From positions 1-48,232 of the forward strand of contig CACPON010000007.1 of NCBI GenBank assembly GCA_902635645.1: a stretch of DNA of 48,232 nucleotides, read 5' to 3'. Source of the DNA: an uncultured SAR86 cluster bacterium. Lineage in GTDB: Bacteria > Pseudomonadota > Gammaproteobacteria > Magnimaribacterales > D2472. The position numbers and the translations under genes were made by a program. Shown in pieces: positions 30,351 through 41,199 of the stretch. Each line of letters opens with the position of its first letter. Within the stretch, counting starts at the first letter, position 1. The notes beneath the pieces were generated by a model, which worked only from the letters and a program-made list of their open reading frames with translations, had not been told where the DNA came from and made no database searches.

Positions 30351-30833
30351 ATGAAAAAATTTATATTTCTATCAATATTCACTATAAACCTTGAGTTAAG
30401 CGGATTTGAGTGTTATTCAAAAGATCCTGAATTGAGTGATTCTTCTTATTGGGCTTCTTCAGCAATTGATTTATTTGCTAATCAAAAATATCGGGAGTCT
30501 ATCGATGTTGTTGACGCATGCTTTGATACTTTTTCTTCTGAAGCAGTAATAATGCAGAATAATTTTAATAAAAATAATATAAAACAGCCGCCCGAAGGAA
30601 GGGTTTCAAGAAAAATAAGAGAAGAAATTCATAAAAACTGGGCTGTTAATGATGTTTCAGTTGCCTTATGGTCAAAGGCCAGATCACTTGAAGAGATTGG
30701 CATGATTGATCAAGCAAAAAATACATATGCAAAATGTATCTTTTTAATACATGGCAGAGCATGGGATCCTAAAGGTTGGTTTTGGTCACCTGCTTTAGAT
30801 TGTGTCAAGAGAGGCAAAAAATTAATTAAATAA
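30351..30833 (+). CDS. Uncharacterised secreted protein, four Cys, TPR-like helices
   Basis: 160 aa ORF, N-terminal hydrophobic signal-like segment, YWASSAIDLFANQKYRESIDVVDACF, conserved-looking HGRAWDPKGWFWSPALDC near the end. Confidence 0.75.
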   Translation: MKKFIFLSIFTINLELSGFECYSKDPELSDSSYWASSAIDLFANQKYRESIDVVDACFDTFSSEAVIMQNNFNKNNIKQPPEGRVSRKIREEIHKNWAVNDVSVALWSKARSLEEIGMIDQAKNTYAKCIFLIHGRAWDPKGWFWSPALDCVKRGKKLIK

Positions 30834-30893
30834 TTTGTATAGCAAAATCTAGACATATGATTGATACATCATTAAACTACGATCCTAATTTTT

Positions 30894-30899
30894 TATAAT
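30894..30899 (+). promoter_or_regulatory. Perfect -10 hexamer immediately upstream of rpsT
   Basis: TATAAT with rpsT ATG at 30905. Confidence 0.5.
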
Positions 30900-30904
30900 C
30901 TAAT

Positions 30905-31168
30905 ATGGCTAATTCAAAACAGGCAATTAAAAGAGCAAAACAAAATGCTGAAACTTATAAGTTAAGGCATGCTCAAAGATCAATGGTGAGAACAGCGGTA
31001 AAAGCTGTACGCGCTAGCATCGAAGCTAATGATGCTGTAAAAGCTAAAGAACTTCTTACTAATGCAGAAAAAGTATTAGACTCTTCTGCTTCAAAAAAAG
31101 TAATTCATAAAAATGCAGCTGCTAGAACTAAAAGCAGACTTTCAAAAGCTGTAAAAGCTCTAAGTTAA
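30905..31168 (+). CDS. rpsT: 30S ribosomal protein S20
   Basis: MANSKQAIKRAKQNAETYKLRHAQRSMVRTAVK. Confidence 0.97.
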   Translation: MANSKQAIKRAKQNAETYKLRHAQRSMVRTAVKAVRASIEANDAVKAKELLTNAEKVLDSSASKKVIHKNAAARTKSRLSKAVKALS

Positions 31169-32182
31169 ATCTAACTTATTTTTTGATATGGCTTCTTCAA
31201 GAGCGTTTAAAAGCTCTTGAGTCCCTTGTCCAGTTGCAGCTGAAATAAAAAAAACATCTTTTTCAGGTATTTTTAATTCTTTTTGAATAGATTTTGAAAA
31301 TCCAGACAGATCTTCAGATTCCAATAAATCAATCTTATTACATACAACCCAGGAAACTTTTTGTGTTAAGTCATCTTTATATGCTGCTAATTCATTTTTT
31401 AAAAGTCTAACTTGTTCAACTGGCATAAGCTCATCTGATGGAAACAAATCAACAAAGATTAGCAAAAGACCTGTCCTTGAAATATGCTGCAAAAATTTTA
31501 TACCAAGGCCAGCTCCCTCTGATGCGCCTTCTATAAGACCGGGTATATCTGCAATTACAAAGCTTGAATCGTTTCCTTGAATTGTTCCAAGATGTGGTCT
31601 TAGAGTAGTAAATGGATAGCTACCAATTTTAGGTTTAGCAGATGATACTTTGTTTAAAAAAGTTGATTTCCCTGCATTTGGAAAACCAACTAAACCTACA
31701 TCAGCAAGAGATTTTAATTCCAGTCTTATAAATCTAATCTCACCCTCAAAGCCTAGAGTAAATTTTCTTGGTGCTTGGTTAGTACTTGATTTGAATCGGG
31801 CATTGCCCTGACCTCCATCACCACCTTTTGCTATAACGTATGTGGCATTGTCATCACAGCAATCTAATAACTCATCATTAGAGATATCATCATAAACTAC
31901 CGTTCCTTTTGGAATGTCTAGTATAAGGTCCTCAGCAGCAGATCCTGATTTATTTTTACCTGCTCCTGGCCTTCCATTTTTTGCTATGAAAACCCTTTTA
32001 TTTTGAAAGTCAATTAAGGTATTTTTATTTTGATTAACTCTAAAGATGATATCGCCACCTTTACCTCCATCTCCACCGTCGGGACCACCGAATGGAATAT
32101 ATTTTTCTCTTCTAAAACTTGAAGCACCGGCACCACCATTCCCTGCCCTAACTTCGAGAAAGGCCTCGTCAATAAAATTCAT
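31160..32182 (-). CDS. obgE: GTPase ObgE/CgtA
   Basis: Obg glycine-rich domain FRREKYIPFGGPDGGDGGKGGD; G motifs GFPNAGKSTFLNKVS, DIPGLIEGASEGAGLG, NKID. Confidence 0.97.
   Translation of the reverse strand: MNFIDEAFLEVRAGNGGAGASSFRREKYIPFGGPDGGDGGKGGDIIFRVNQNKNTLIDFQNKRVFIAKNGRPGAGKNKSGSAAEDLILDIPKGTVVYDDISNDELLDCCDDNATYVIAKGGDGGQGNARFKSSTNQAPRKFTLGFEGEIRFIRLELKSLADVGLVGFPNAGKSTFLNKVSSAKPKIGSYPFTTLRPHLGTIQGNDSSFVIADIPGLIEGASEGAGLGIKFLQHISRTGLLLIFVDLFPSDELMPVEQVRLLKNELAAYKDDLTQKVSWVVCNKIDLLESEDLSGFSKSIQKELKIPEKDVFFISAATGQGTQELLNALEEAISKNKLDLT
31161..31184 (+). terminator. Candidate intrinsic terminator of rpsT
   Basis: Perfect 7-bp stem TAAGTTA-AATC-TAACTTA followed by TTTTTT; stem is AT-rich. 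Confidence 0.55.
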
Positions 32183-32197
32183 GGAATTAAGGAAATG

Positions 32198-32455
32198 TTA
32201 TTGTGGAATAACGTTTGCAGTTTTTCTGCTTTTTGGTCCTTTGTAAGTGAATTGAACAACACCAGCTGCTTTTGCAAAAAGAGTATCGTCTTTACCAATG
32301 CCGACGTTGATTCCAGGATGTGTGTTGGTACCTCTTTGACGTATTAATATCTCACCAGCTTTTACAACCTGACCACCAAATCTTTTAACGCCTAGTCTCT
32401 TGGCGTTGGAATCTCTACCGTTCTTACTGGAACCACCTGCTTTCTTATGTGCCAT
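32198..32455 (-). CDS. rpmA: 50S ribosomal protein L27
   Basis: [29 protein letters not shown]. Confidence 0.98.
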   Translation of the reverse strand: MAHKKAGGSSKNGRDSNAKRLGVKRFGGQVVKAGEILIRQRGTNTHPGINVGIGKDDTLFAKAAGVVQFTYKGPKSRKTANVIPQ

Positions 32456-32775
32456 TATTTACTCTCTAACTTAATATCCTTTATTTCAACTTGAGAATGT
32501 CTAGCTCTATGACCAGTTTTTGTCATGCTATGCTTCCTTCTTCTGAAACGTAAAATAGATATTTTATCTGATTTAACTACGTCAACTACCTCAGCGGTAA
32601 CCTTTACATTAGATAAATAAGGTTGACCAATCTCAACATTATCATCATCAACATATAGCAAAACATTATCAAATGTTATTTTTGTTCCAGGTTCATCCTT
32701 TAACAAATCTACAGGCAAAGTCATGCCTTTCTCAACTTTATGTTGTTTGCCACCTGATTCTATTACTGCGTACAT
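32455..32775 (-). CDS. rplU: 50S ribosomal protein L21
   Basis: [40 protein letters not shown]. Confidence 0.97.
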   Translation of the reverse strand: MYAVIESGGKQHKVEKGMTLPVDLLKDEPGTKITFDNVLLYVDDDNVEIGQPYLSNVKVTAEVVDVVKSDKISILRFRRRKHSMTKTGHRARHSQVEIKDIKLESK

Positions 32776-32798
32776 ATTAATATTCCTAAAGGTGGCAA

Positions 32799-32827
32799 AA
32801 TATACGCTTTAATGAGGAATTTATCAA
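32799..32827 (-). promoter_or_regulatory. Candidate sigma-70 promoter for rplU-rpmA-obgE
   Basis: Minus strand TTGATA (32822-32827), 17-bp spacer, TATATT (32799-32804). Confidence 0.65.
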
Positions 32828-32864
32828 TAGTTATGTATAATTTTGCGTAAAATATTAAGCCATC

Positions 32865-33818
32865 ATGAAAAATATCAATTCATTACAAAAAGAGTTGGCT
32901 CTTGTAAAAAAGCTTATCAAAGATGAAATCATTGAAGAGAAGACTATTTCTGATCTTTACAAATATATTTTCAAATCTGATGGTAAAAGACTAAGAGCTA
33001 AATTAAGCCTTATAACATCCTCAATAAATAAGAGAAAAAATAAAAAAAGACTAAAACTTGCTGCGATCATTGAACTTCTTCATACAGCAACTTTAGTTCA
33101 TGATGATGTGGTTGATGAATCACATACCAGGAGAGGAGTTAAATCAGTAAATAGTCTTTGGTCTAATGCTCATGGCGTTTTAATTGGAGATTATATATAT
33201 AGTAAGGCATTTATCCTCATGGTAGAGATTGGAGAATCTAAAATACTTCATGAACTTGCGAATGCAACTAATGACATATCAAAGGGTGAATTAATTCAAC
33301 TCGATGCTCTCCAAAATCTTTCAATAAACTTAAAACAACTTGAAACCATAAGCTACTTTAAAACAGGCAGGCTTTTTGAAGCTTCTGCAAGAACAGGTGC
33401 AATACTAGCTGGAGGTGAGACAAGTTTTATAAATAATGTTTCTAAATGTGCTAAATATTTGGGAGTTCTTTTTCAGGTAAAAGATGATCTTCTTGATTAC
33501 TCTCTTAAAGAAGAAGTTATTGGAAAACCTGTCTTTCAAGATATGAGAGAGGGAAAGGTTACTTATCCATTTTATTTTGCATACAAGAATGCTGATAAAA
33601 ATGATAAAGCAAAATTAAAAGCATATTTAGGTAAAAATAAATTTAATATCGAGAAAGCCTACAATTTAATAGATCAATTAAACGGCATCAAAGAGACTGA
33701 ACTATTAGCTTCTAAGTATTTAAATAAAGCAGTAACTGCTGCAAATTCAATAAAAAATAAACATATAAAGGAAGAAATGTTAAAATTAATTAATTCTGCA
33801 CTTTATAGGAAAAAATGA
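32865..33818 (+). CDS. ispB: Polyprenyl (octaprenyl) diphosphate synthase
   Basis: [15 protein letters not shown] and VKDDLLDYS Asp-rich motifs; conserved divergence from rplU. Confidence 0.92.
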   Translation: MKNINSLQKELALVKKLIKDEIIEEKTISDLYKYIFKSDGKRLRAKLSLITSSINKRKNKKRLKLAAIIELLHTATLVHDDVVDESHTRRGVKSVNSLWSNAHGVLIGDYIYSKAFILMVEIGESKILHELANATNDISKGELIQLDALQNLSINLKQLETISYFKTGRLFEASARTGAILAGGETSFINNVSKCAKYLGVLFQVKDDLLDYSLKEEVIGKPVFQDMREGKVTYPFYFAYKNADKNDKAKLKAYLGKNKFNIEKAYNLIDQLNGIKETELLASKYLNKAVTAANSIKNKHIKEEMLKLINSALYRKK

Positions 33819-34339
33819 GCTTTGTACCAAAGTCTAGTTACAGCAAAAATGAACTAATAGACTGCTCTAACGGAAAACTCTTCACTAAACCCGGGGACGG
33901 CAGGCTGCCGTCAGATAACATGTTAATGTTTGATGAAATAGTTGATATTAATGATAGCGGTGGAGAGTTCAATAAAGGCATTGTTGTTGCTAATTTGAAT
34001 ATCAATCCTGATCTTTGGTTTTTTGATTGTCATTTTAAAGAAGATCCTGTCATGCCAGGATGTCTTGGTTTAGATGCTATGTGGCAATTATTGGGCTTTT
34101 ATCTTTTATGGTCTGGCTTGCCAGGAATTGGCAGAGCTTTAGGTGCTGAAAAAGTAAAGTTTTTTGGGCAAGTTCTCCCTAACGCAAAATTAGTTCGGTA
34201 TGAATTAGATATTAAAAGAGTTATTAATAGAGGGGCTGTGTTAGGTTTAGCAAATGGTAAAATGTTTGTAGATGATAGGCAGATTTATAGTGCTGAAAAA
34301 CTTAAGGTTGGTTTATTTGATGACCCAAGTAATTTTTAA
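33815..34339 (+). CDS. fabA: 3-hydroxydecanoyl-ACP dehydratase/isomerase FabA
   Basis: [26 protein letters not shown]. Confidence 0.96.
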   Translation: MSFVPKSSYSKNELIDCSNGKLFTKPGDGRLPSDNMLMFDEIVDINDSGGEFNKGIVVANLNINPDLWFFDCHFKEDPVMPGCLGLDAMWQLLGFYLLWSGLPGIGRALGAEKVKFFGQVLPNAKLVRYELDIKRVINRGAVLGLANGKMFVDDRQIYSAEKLKVGLFDDPSNF

Positions 34340-34342
34340 AAA

Positions 34343-35554
34343 ATGAGAAACGTTGTTATAACTGGTGTTGGTATTAAATCTTGTATTGGTAATACATACC
34401 AAGAGGTTTTAGATAGTCTTAAAAATGGAAAATCTGGTATCACAGCCAATGAAACATATAAAGAAATGGGTTTTAGGAGTCAGGTATCGGGTAATGTTGA
34501 CTTAAATTTTGCAGAATTAATTGATAGGAAGCTCTACAGGTTTATGGGCGAAGCTTCTGCATATGCATATTTAGCAGCTCAAGATGCCATTGAAATGGCC
34601 GGCATTTCTGAGAATCATTTAAATTCTGAAAAAACTGGAATTGTTGCTGGATCCGGAGGCTCATCTACAAGGGTAATGGTATCAACTGCAGATATAACTA
34701 GAGAAAAAGGCCCTAAAAGAATTGGCCCGTATGCAGTAACAAAATCAATGGGTAGCTCCATATCTGCTATTTTAGGAACTGCATATAAACTAAAAGGCAT
34801 CAATTATTCAATTTCATCAGCATGTGCAACAAGTGCTCACTGCATTGGCCATGGTGCAGATTTAATTAAGTCTGGGCAGCAAGATATCATAATAGCTGGT
34901 GGCGGTGAAGATCTTCACTGGAGTTCTTCTAATTTATTTGACGCAATGGGAGCCTTATCATCAAATTTTAATGATAACCCCTCTTCTGCCTCAAGAGCTT
35001 ATGATAAAAATAGAGATGGCTTTGTAATTTCAGGCGGTTCAGGAATGGTAATTCTTGAAGAAGAAGAGCATGCAAAAAAAAGGAATGCAAATATCTTAGC
35101 TAAGCTAACGGGGTATTATGCAACTTCTGATGGTTATGACATGGTAGCACCGTCTGGTGAAGGCGCTCTGAGGTGTATGAAAGGTGCAATGCAAAATCAT
35201 GGATCGGAAGTAGACTATATCAATACTCATGGTACAAGTACTCCTGTTGGTGACGTTGCTGAATTAAAAGCAATAAAAGAACTTTTTAAAAACGATATAC
35301 CAGTAATAAGTTCAACCAAATCAATGACAGGCCATTCACTTGGAGCAACCGGAGTTCAAGAAGCAATATATTCAATAATGATGTTAAAAGAAAAATTTAT
35401 TGCTCCGTCAATTAATATTGATGAATTGTGTGATGAAGCTGAAGGAGTAAATATTGCTACAGAGACTATTGAAAAAGACGTTAATTCTGTTCTCAGTAAC
35501 TCTTTTGGTTTTGGTGGTACAAACGCTAGCTTGGTAATATCAAATTATAAATAA
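34343..35554 (+). CDS. fabB: 3-oxoacyl-ACP synthase I FabB
   Basis: ISSACATSAHCIGHG active site, NTHGTSTPVGD, KSMTGHSLGATG. Confidence 0.96.
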   Translation: MRNVVITGVGIKSCIGNTYQEVLDSLKNGKSGITANETYKEMGFRSQVSGNVDLNFAELIDRKLYRFMGEASAYAYLAAQDAIEMAGISENHLNSEKTGIVAGSGGSSTRVMVSTADITREKGPKRIGPYAVTKSMGSSISAILGTAYKLKGINYSISSACATSAHCIGHGADLIKSGQQDIIIAGGGEDLHWSSSNLFDAMGALSSNFNDNPSSASRAYDKNRDGFVISGGSGMVILEEEEHAKKRNANILAKLTGYYATSDGYDMVAPSGEGALRCMKGAMQNHGSEVDYINTHGTSTPVGDVAELKAIKELFKNDIPVISSTKSMTGHSLGATGVQEAIYSIMMLKEKFIAPSINIDELCDEAEGVNIATETIEKDVNSVLSNSFGFGGTNASLVISNYK

Positions 35555-35586
35555 GTTTTAAAAGACTGATTAAATCTTAAGCTATC

Positions 35587-36453
35587 TTATTCTTCATCGA
35601 ACTTATTCTTAGTCCAAGGAAAAACAAAGGGCATATCTGCAGATATTTTATTAGGGAAATGTGCTTTTCTTTTTTCCAGGAATGACATTACTCCTTCTAC
35701 AGCATCATCTGATGAGCCTCTAGATTGAATAACCTGGCTATCAATTTCATGAGCATCATATGGAGATGAAGATGATGAAAGTGTCCACATCATTTGTCTT
35801 GTAAGTGCAACTGACACCTGTGAAGACTCATCAATCAGTTTGTGGGCTAATTTAATAGTTTCCCTCAACATATCCTCTGGTTTAAAAAGATATGTGATTA
35901 ATCTAGATTCTTTTGCCACAGATGCATCGAAAATTTCACCAGAGTATGACCATTCTAGGGCCTTTGATATGCCAACAATTTTTGGAAGAAACCAGCTTGA
36001 GCATGCATCAGGAGCAATTCCTCTTTTGGTGAACGGAAATGAAAACCTAGCATTAGTTGATGCTGTTCTTATGTCAGCGGCTAGTTGAAGCGTTGCCCCA
36101 ACTCCTACAGCAACTCCGTTGCATGCTGTAAGAATTGGTTTAAGGCATTTATACATTCTTAAAACAAGTATCCCACCAGAGTCTCTATTAAAACCATGAT
36201 TAGATTTATCTAAATTATTGAACTCATACTTGAAGGTTTCTTTGCCCGAAGATAAATCAGCTCCTGCACAGAAGGCGTTTCCAGAACCTGTAATAATTAA
36301 AGCTTTAATATTGTCTTTTTTATCAACTGTATCTAATACATCTAAAAGATCATGGAGCATTTGCTGATTAAATGCATTGAGTTTATCCGGTCTATTTAAG
36401 TGAACAATCGCTAAGGAATCACGCTCTTCGAATAAAATAGTTTTGTAGGCCAA
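35587..36453 (-). CDS. Enoyl-CoA hydratase/isomerase (crotonase) family protein, TTG start
   Basis: LNRPDKLNAFNQQML, GSGNAFCAGADLSSGKET, AVGVGATLQLAADIR. Confidence 0.9.
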   Translation of the reverse strand: MAYKTILFEERDSLAIVHLNRPDKLNAFNQQMLHDLLDVLDTVDKKDNIKALIITGSGNAFCAGADLSSGKETFKYEFNNLDKSNHGFNRDSGGILVLRMYKCLKPILTACNGVAVGVGATLQLAADIRTASTNARFSFPFTKRGIAPDACSSWFLPKIVGISKALEWSYSGEIFDASVAKESRLITYLFKPEDMLRETIKLAHKLIDESSQVSVALTRQMMWTLSSSSSPYDAHEIDSQVIQSRGSSDDAVEGVMSFLEKRKAHFPNKISADMPFVFPWTKNKFDEE

Positions 36454-36469
36454 AAGAAATAATTAAATC

Positions 36470-36907
36470 CTAAAAAGGTATATCGTCATCTGTTAACCCT
36501 TCTCCGGAATTATCTTCAGGAAATGGTGATTCAGATTGATCAGAAGCCATTGAATTATTGGAACCCGAAGCCCTTGAACCAAGCATTGTTAATTCACTTC
36601 CAACTATTTCTGTTGTCCATCTATCTGCGCCATTTTTATCTTGCCATTTTCTAGTTTGCAATTTTCCTTCAACATAAACGCTAGAGCCTTTATCAAGATA
36701 TTTTTCAACAATTTCAGCAAGTTTTCCAAAATAGACTACTCTATGCCATTCTGTTTTATCTCTCATTTCACCACTTTCTTTATCTTTCCAAGACTCAGTA
36801 GTTGCAATTGAAAGATTGGCGACAGCAGACTGAGTTGCTGTATATCTCATTTCTGGCTTTTGACCTAAATTACCCACTAAAATTACTTTATTTACGCCTC
36901 TACTCAT
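36470..36907 (-). CDS. ssb: Single-stranded DNA-binding protein
   Basis: [21 protein letters not shown]-terminal acidic tip DDDIPF. Confidence 0.97.
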   Translation of the reverse strand: MSRGVNKVILVGNLGQKPEMRYTATQSAVANLSIATTESWKDKESGEMRDKTEWHRVVYFGKLAEIVEKYLDKGSSVYVEGKLQTRKWQDKNGADRWTTEIVGSELTMLGSRASGSNNSMASDQSESPFPEDNSGEGLTDDDIPF

Positions 36908-36976
36908 AATTACCTCTTATAATAATCTTAGAAGTTTAACCTAATTTAATTTTTTCATCACGGTATTTTAATTTAA

Positions 36977-39793
36977 ATGGATAGTATTTTTATCAAAGGA
37001 GCTCGCACTCATAATCTTAAGAATATAAGTATTGAAATACCTAGAAATAAAATTATTGTGATTACAGGCTTGTCAGGTTCAGGCAAGTCTTCTTTAGCAT
37101 TTGATACCCTTTATGCCGAAGGTCAAAGAAGGTATGTTGAATCCCTTTCAGCATATGCTAGACAATTTTTATCTATGATGGAAAAACCTGATGTAGATCA
37201 AATTGAAGGCCTTTCACCAGCAATTTCTATTGAGCAAAAAGCAACATCTCATAATCCAAGATCAACTGTTGGAACTGTTACTGAGATATATGATTATTTA
37301 AGGTTACTTTATTCAAGGATTGGAACACCTATATGCCCTGATCATAATGAAGAATTAAGAGCAAAGACAGTATCAGAAATATGTGACGAAATTTCTAAAT
37401 TAAAAGATAGTTCAAAAATTATGATTCTATCTCCAATTGTTAGAGGTAAAAAAGGTGAACATCTGGCAGTTTACGAAGACTTAAGAAAAAGTGGTTATGT
37501 TAGGGTTAAGGTAAATGGTGTTATATACCCAATTGAAGAATTTCCTGAATTAGATAAGAATAAAAAACATGATATTTCAGCTGTAGTTGATCGTTTGGTG
37601 ATTAAAAACTCAGAAGAAGATAGGTCTAGACTTGCAGAGTCAATTGAAACTTCTCTATATCTTTCTGATGGGCTGGTTGAAATTGAAGAGATTGATGAAA
37701 AGGTTTCTACACTTCATTCATCTAATTTTTCTTGCTCACAATGTGGATATGCTGTTGCTGAGCTAGAGCCTAGAATGTTTTCTTTCAATAATCCATACGG
37801 AGCATGTACTAGATGTGACGGTCTTGGTGTTATTCAATATTTTAATGAAAAAAGATTAATTCAAGATGAAGATGTTTCAATATCAAATGGTGCTATTAAG
37901 GGTTGGACAAGAAGGAATAGATTCTATTTTTATCAACTAAAATGTCTGGCCGCTCATTATGATTTCAGTCTGACAACTAAATGGAAAGATTATAGTCAGG
38001 AGATAAAAGATATTATTCTTTGGGGATCAAAAGATAAAGTTGATTTTTCTCATAGATTTCGAAGTGGCAGCAGGATAGTTAGAAAACATAAATTTGAAGG
38101 GATTATCCCAAGTACTGAGAGGCGCTTTAAAGAAACAGATTCTGATTTTATTAGAGACGAATTGTCTAAATTAATGTCAAAAAGCACTTGTGATGAATGT
38201 GATGGATCAAGATTAAACACTCAATCAAGAAATGTTTTCATCAATAGTACACCAATACATTCAATAACAAGTATGAGAATTAATGAAGCCTTAGGCTTTA
38301 TAAAAGCCATGAAGTTAGATGGTGCAAAAGAAAAAATTGCCGAAAAGATTTTAAAAGAAATTAGAGAACGTCTAACTTTTTTAGAAGATGTTGGATTGAA
38401 TTACTTAACTCTTGATAGAAGTGCCGAAACATTATCTGGTGGTGAAGCTCAAAGAATTAGATTAGCAAGTCAAATAGGGTCAGGTCTAGTTGGAGTGACA
38501 TATGTGCTTGATGAGCCATCAATCGGTCTTCATCAGCGGGACAATGAAAAACTTATTAAAACCCTTAAGAATCTTAAAGATCTAGGAAATACAGTAATTG
38601 TAGTTGAGCATGATGAAGAGGCTATCAGGTGTGCTGATTTTATTATTGATATTGGTCCAGGTGCTGGTGTTCATGGAGGTGAGATATGTGCTAAAGGTTC
38701 TCTTGAAGATATATTAAAAAATAAGAAATCAATCACAGCAAAGTATCTATCTGGAAAAAAACAGATTAAGGCACCTAAAAAACGACTTACGCCAAATGAA
38801 AATAAGATAAGAATAATTAATGCGCATGAAAATAATTTAAAAAATATCTCTGCTGAAATACCTGTAGGTTTGTTTACCTGTATTACTGGTGTTTCAGGAT
38901 CGGGTAAATCTTCCTTGATAAATCAAACACTCTTGCCATTAAGTTCTTTTATCTTAAATAAATCTAAATTATCAAAAGAAATTAAATGTGAAAAAATTGA
39001 GGGTCTAGAAAATCTTGATAAGGTTATTAGTATTGATCAATCTCCAATCGGAAGAACTCCAAGATCCAATCCTGCTACTTATACCGGCTTATTTTCATAT
39101 ATAAGAGATTTGCTTTCAGAAACTATAGAAGCTAAATCCAGAGGCTATAAGCCTGGAAGATTTAGTTTTAATGTTAAAGGCGGAAGATGTGAAGCCTGCC
39201 AAGGTGATGGAATGATAAAAGTGGAAATGCATTTCCTTGCTGATGTATATGTTAAATGTGATGTTTGTGATGGTCATAGATACAATGAACAAACACTAGA
39301 AGTTAAATATAAAGAAAAAAATATTAGCGACATATTAAACATGACAGTTGAAGAAGCATTAATATTTTTTGATGCTATCCCATCAATAAAAAAGAAATTA
39401 ATAACTTTGAATGATGTCGGACTTGGATATATAACTTTAGGGCAATCAGCCACCACCCTATCTGGAGGTGAAGCACAAAGAATTAAACTTGCTAAAGAGT
39501 TATCAAAAAGAAGTACAGGAAAGACACTATTTGTACTTGATGAGCCAACAACAGGACTGCATTTTGCTGATATTGAATTACTACTAAATGTTTTGAATCG
39601 CTTAAAAGATCAAGGCAATACAATTGTGGTGATCGAACATAATTTAGATGTTGTGAAAACTGCTGATTGGATTATAGATTTAGGCCCAGAAGGTGGAAGT
39701 GACGGAGGTAGTATTGTTGCATCAGGAACACCAGAGGAAATCGCAAAGATTACTCAATCCTTTACGGGGCAATTTTTAAAGAAAATGTTATAA
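36977..39793 (+). CDS. uvrA: Excinuclease ABC subunit A
   Basis: Two Walker A motifs ([24 protein letters not shown]), LSGGEAQRI twice, zinc Cys motifs. Confidence 0.98.
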   Translation: MDSIFIKGARTHNLKNISIEIPRNKIIVITGLSGSGKSSLAFDTLYAEGQRRYVESLSAYARQFLSMMEKPDVDQIEGLSPAISIEQKATSHNPRSTVGTVTEIYDYLRLLYSRIGTPICPDHNEELRAKTVSEICDEISKLKDSSKIMILSPIVRGKKGEHLAVYEDLRKSGYVRVKVNGVIYPIEEFPELDKNKKHDISAVVDRLVIKNSEEDRSRLAESIETSLYLSDGLVEIEEIDEKVSTLHSSNFSCSQCGYAVAELEPRMFSFNNPYGACTRCDGLGVIQYFNEKRLIQDEDVSISNGAIKGWTRRNRFYFYQLKCLAAHYDFSLTTKWKDYSQEIKDIILWGSKDKVDFSHRFRSGSRIVRKHKFEGIIPSTERRFKETDSDFIRDELSKLMSKSTCDECDGSRLNTQSRNVFINSTPIHSITSMRINEALGFIKAMKLDGAKEKIAEKILKEIRERLTFLEDVGLNYLTLDRSAETLSGGEAQRIRLASQIGSGLVGVTYVLDEPSIGLHQRDNEKLIKTLKNLKDLGNTVIVVEHDEEAIRCADFIIDIGPGAGVHGGEICAKGSLEDILKNKKSITAKYLSGKKQIKAPKKRLTPNENKIRIINAHENNLKNISAEIPVGLFTCITGVSGSGKSSLINQTLLPLSSFILNKSKLSKEIKCEKIEGLENLDKVISIDQSPIGRTPRSNPATYTGLFSYIRDLLSETIEAKSRGYKPGRFSFNVKGGRCEACQGDGMIKVEMHFLADVYVKCDVCDGHRYNEQTLEVKYKEKNISDILNMTVEEALIFFDAIPSIKKKLITLNDVGLGYITLGQSATTLSGGEAQRIKLAKELSKRSTGKTLFVLDEPTTGLHFADIELLLNVLNRLKDQGNTIVVIEHNLDVVKTADWIIDLGPEGGSDGGSIVASGTPEEIAKITQSFTGQFLKKML

Positions 39794-39794
39794 A

Positions 39795-40208
39795 TTAGGC
39801 AGCAGAATCTTCTTTTAATTCTGGAGCTTCTGTTGAATCTATATCATCAAGATTTCTATCAACTAATTCTATATATGCCATATCAGCTTTATCACCCGGT
39901 CTGAATCCGGCCTTAATTATTCTTGTATAACCACCTTTTCTTTCTTTTGAATTAACAGCAATTTCTGTAAAAAGTTTTGCTACAGCTGCATCAGACCTAA
40001 GCTTATTAAAAGCAAGCCTTCTATTGGCAACAGTATCTTCTTTTCCAAGAGTAATTAGCGGCTCAATAACCTTTCTTAACTCTTTTGCTTTAGGCAAAGT
40101 AGTTTTGATAATATCTTGTTCTATCAAAGCTATAGCTAGATTTTTAAGAAGCGCCTTTCTATGTGAAGAATTTCTATTTAACTTTCTTCCTGCTTTTCTA
40201 TGTCTCAT
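39795..40208 (-). CDS. rplQ: 50S ribosomal protein L17
   Basis: [24 protein letters not shown]. Confidence 0.97.
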   Translation of the reverse strand: MRHRKAGRKLNRNSSHRKALLKNLAIALIEQDIIKTTLPKAKELRKVIEPLITLGKEDTVANRRLAFNKLRSDAAVAKLFTEIAVNSKERKGGYTRIIKAGFRPGDKADMAYIELVDRNLDDIDSTEAPELKEDSAA

Positions 40209-40211
40209 TTT

Positions 40212-41177
40212 TTATCCTACTGGTGGCCAGTTTTCTACATTCATACCCAAAGAAAGATCTTTAGATGCCAATACATCTTTAATTTCATTTAAAGATTTTT
40301 TACCAAGGTTTGGAGTCTTTAATAGGTCAAACTCAGATCTATGGATTAAGTCTCCAATTAAGAAAATACTCTCAGCCTTTAGACAGTTTGTTGATCTAAC
40401 TGTTAACTCAAGCTCTTCAATAGATCTTAATAATATAGGATCGAAGTCATTTTGATCCTTTTTAGCTTCTTGTTCAGCAATAGCATCTAAATCAACAAAA
40501 GCGCTAAGTTGTTGCTGAAGAATTGTAGCAGAATGCTCTATAGCTAGTTTTGGATCAAGAGTTCCGTCAGTTTCTAACTCAATTACTAATTTATCTAAGT
40601 CAGTTCTTTTTTCAAACCTTGCATTATCAACAGTATAAGAAACTCTTCTTACAGGGCTGTATGAAGCATCTACTTTTAAAGCTCCAACAACTCTATCTTC
40701 ATCGTCTCTTAAATCAGCTGGCTCATACCCTCTTCCAGTTCTAACAGTAAGAGTCATCTTTAAATTAACCTTATCTACTATAGTCGCAATATGAAAATCT
40801 GGATTAACTAATTCGACAGTTCCAGGAACTTCAAATGAAGATGCAAGCACATCACATGGCCCAGTAACATCTAATGTTATCTCTGCATGATTGCCTTCTA
40901 TTATATTAACTGGCATATCTTTGATATTTAGTAAAATATCTATAACATCCTCTCTGACGCCCTCTATTGTACTGTATTCATGAGAAATACCATCTATAGC
41001 TACGTCTGTAACTGCAGCACCAGGCATTGAGGATAATAAAATTCTTCTTAGGGCATTCCCTAGCGTATGACCAAAACCTCTTTCCAGTGGCTCTAAAGTA
41101 ATCTTTGACAGATTTGGTGTTACGTCATCAACTTGAATTTCAGTTGGGACTAAAAGATCTATAACTGATATTTGCAT
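40212..41177 (-). CDS. rpoA: DNA-directed RNA polymerase subunit alpha
   Basis: [27 protein letters not shown]-terminal domain [19 protein letters not shown]; start set at MQISVIDLL. Confidence 0.97.
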   Translation of the reverse strand: MQISVIDLLVPTEIQVDDVTPNLSKITLEPLERGFGHTLGNALRRILLSSMPGAAVTDVAIDGISHEYSTIEGVREDVIDILLNIKDMPVNIIEGNHAEITLDVTGPCDVLASSFEVPGTVELVNPDFHIATIVDKVNLKMTLTVRTGRGYEPADLRDDEDRVVGALKVDASYSPVRRVSYTVDNARFEKRTDLDKLVIELETDGTLDPKLAIEHSATILQQQLSAFVDLDAIAEQEAKKDQNDFDPILLRSIEELELTVRSTNCLKAESIFLIGDLIHRSEFDLLKTPNLGKKSLNEIKDVLASKDLSLGMNVENWPPVG

Positions 41178-41199
41178 AATTTTCTCCGTCTTTAATATT

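Noticed and set aside
1580-36453. Two crotonase-family genes as a possible dedicated pathway
   Set aside because: They are about 33 kb apart in unrelated neighbourhoods; nothing links them to one pathway.
40024-40455. 143-aa plus-strand ORF across rplQ/rpoA
   Set aside because: Antisense to two highly conserved genes, no recognisable motif or ribosome-binding site.
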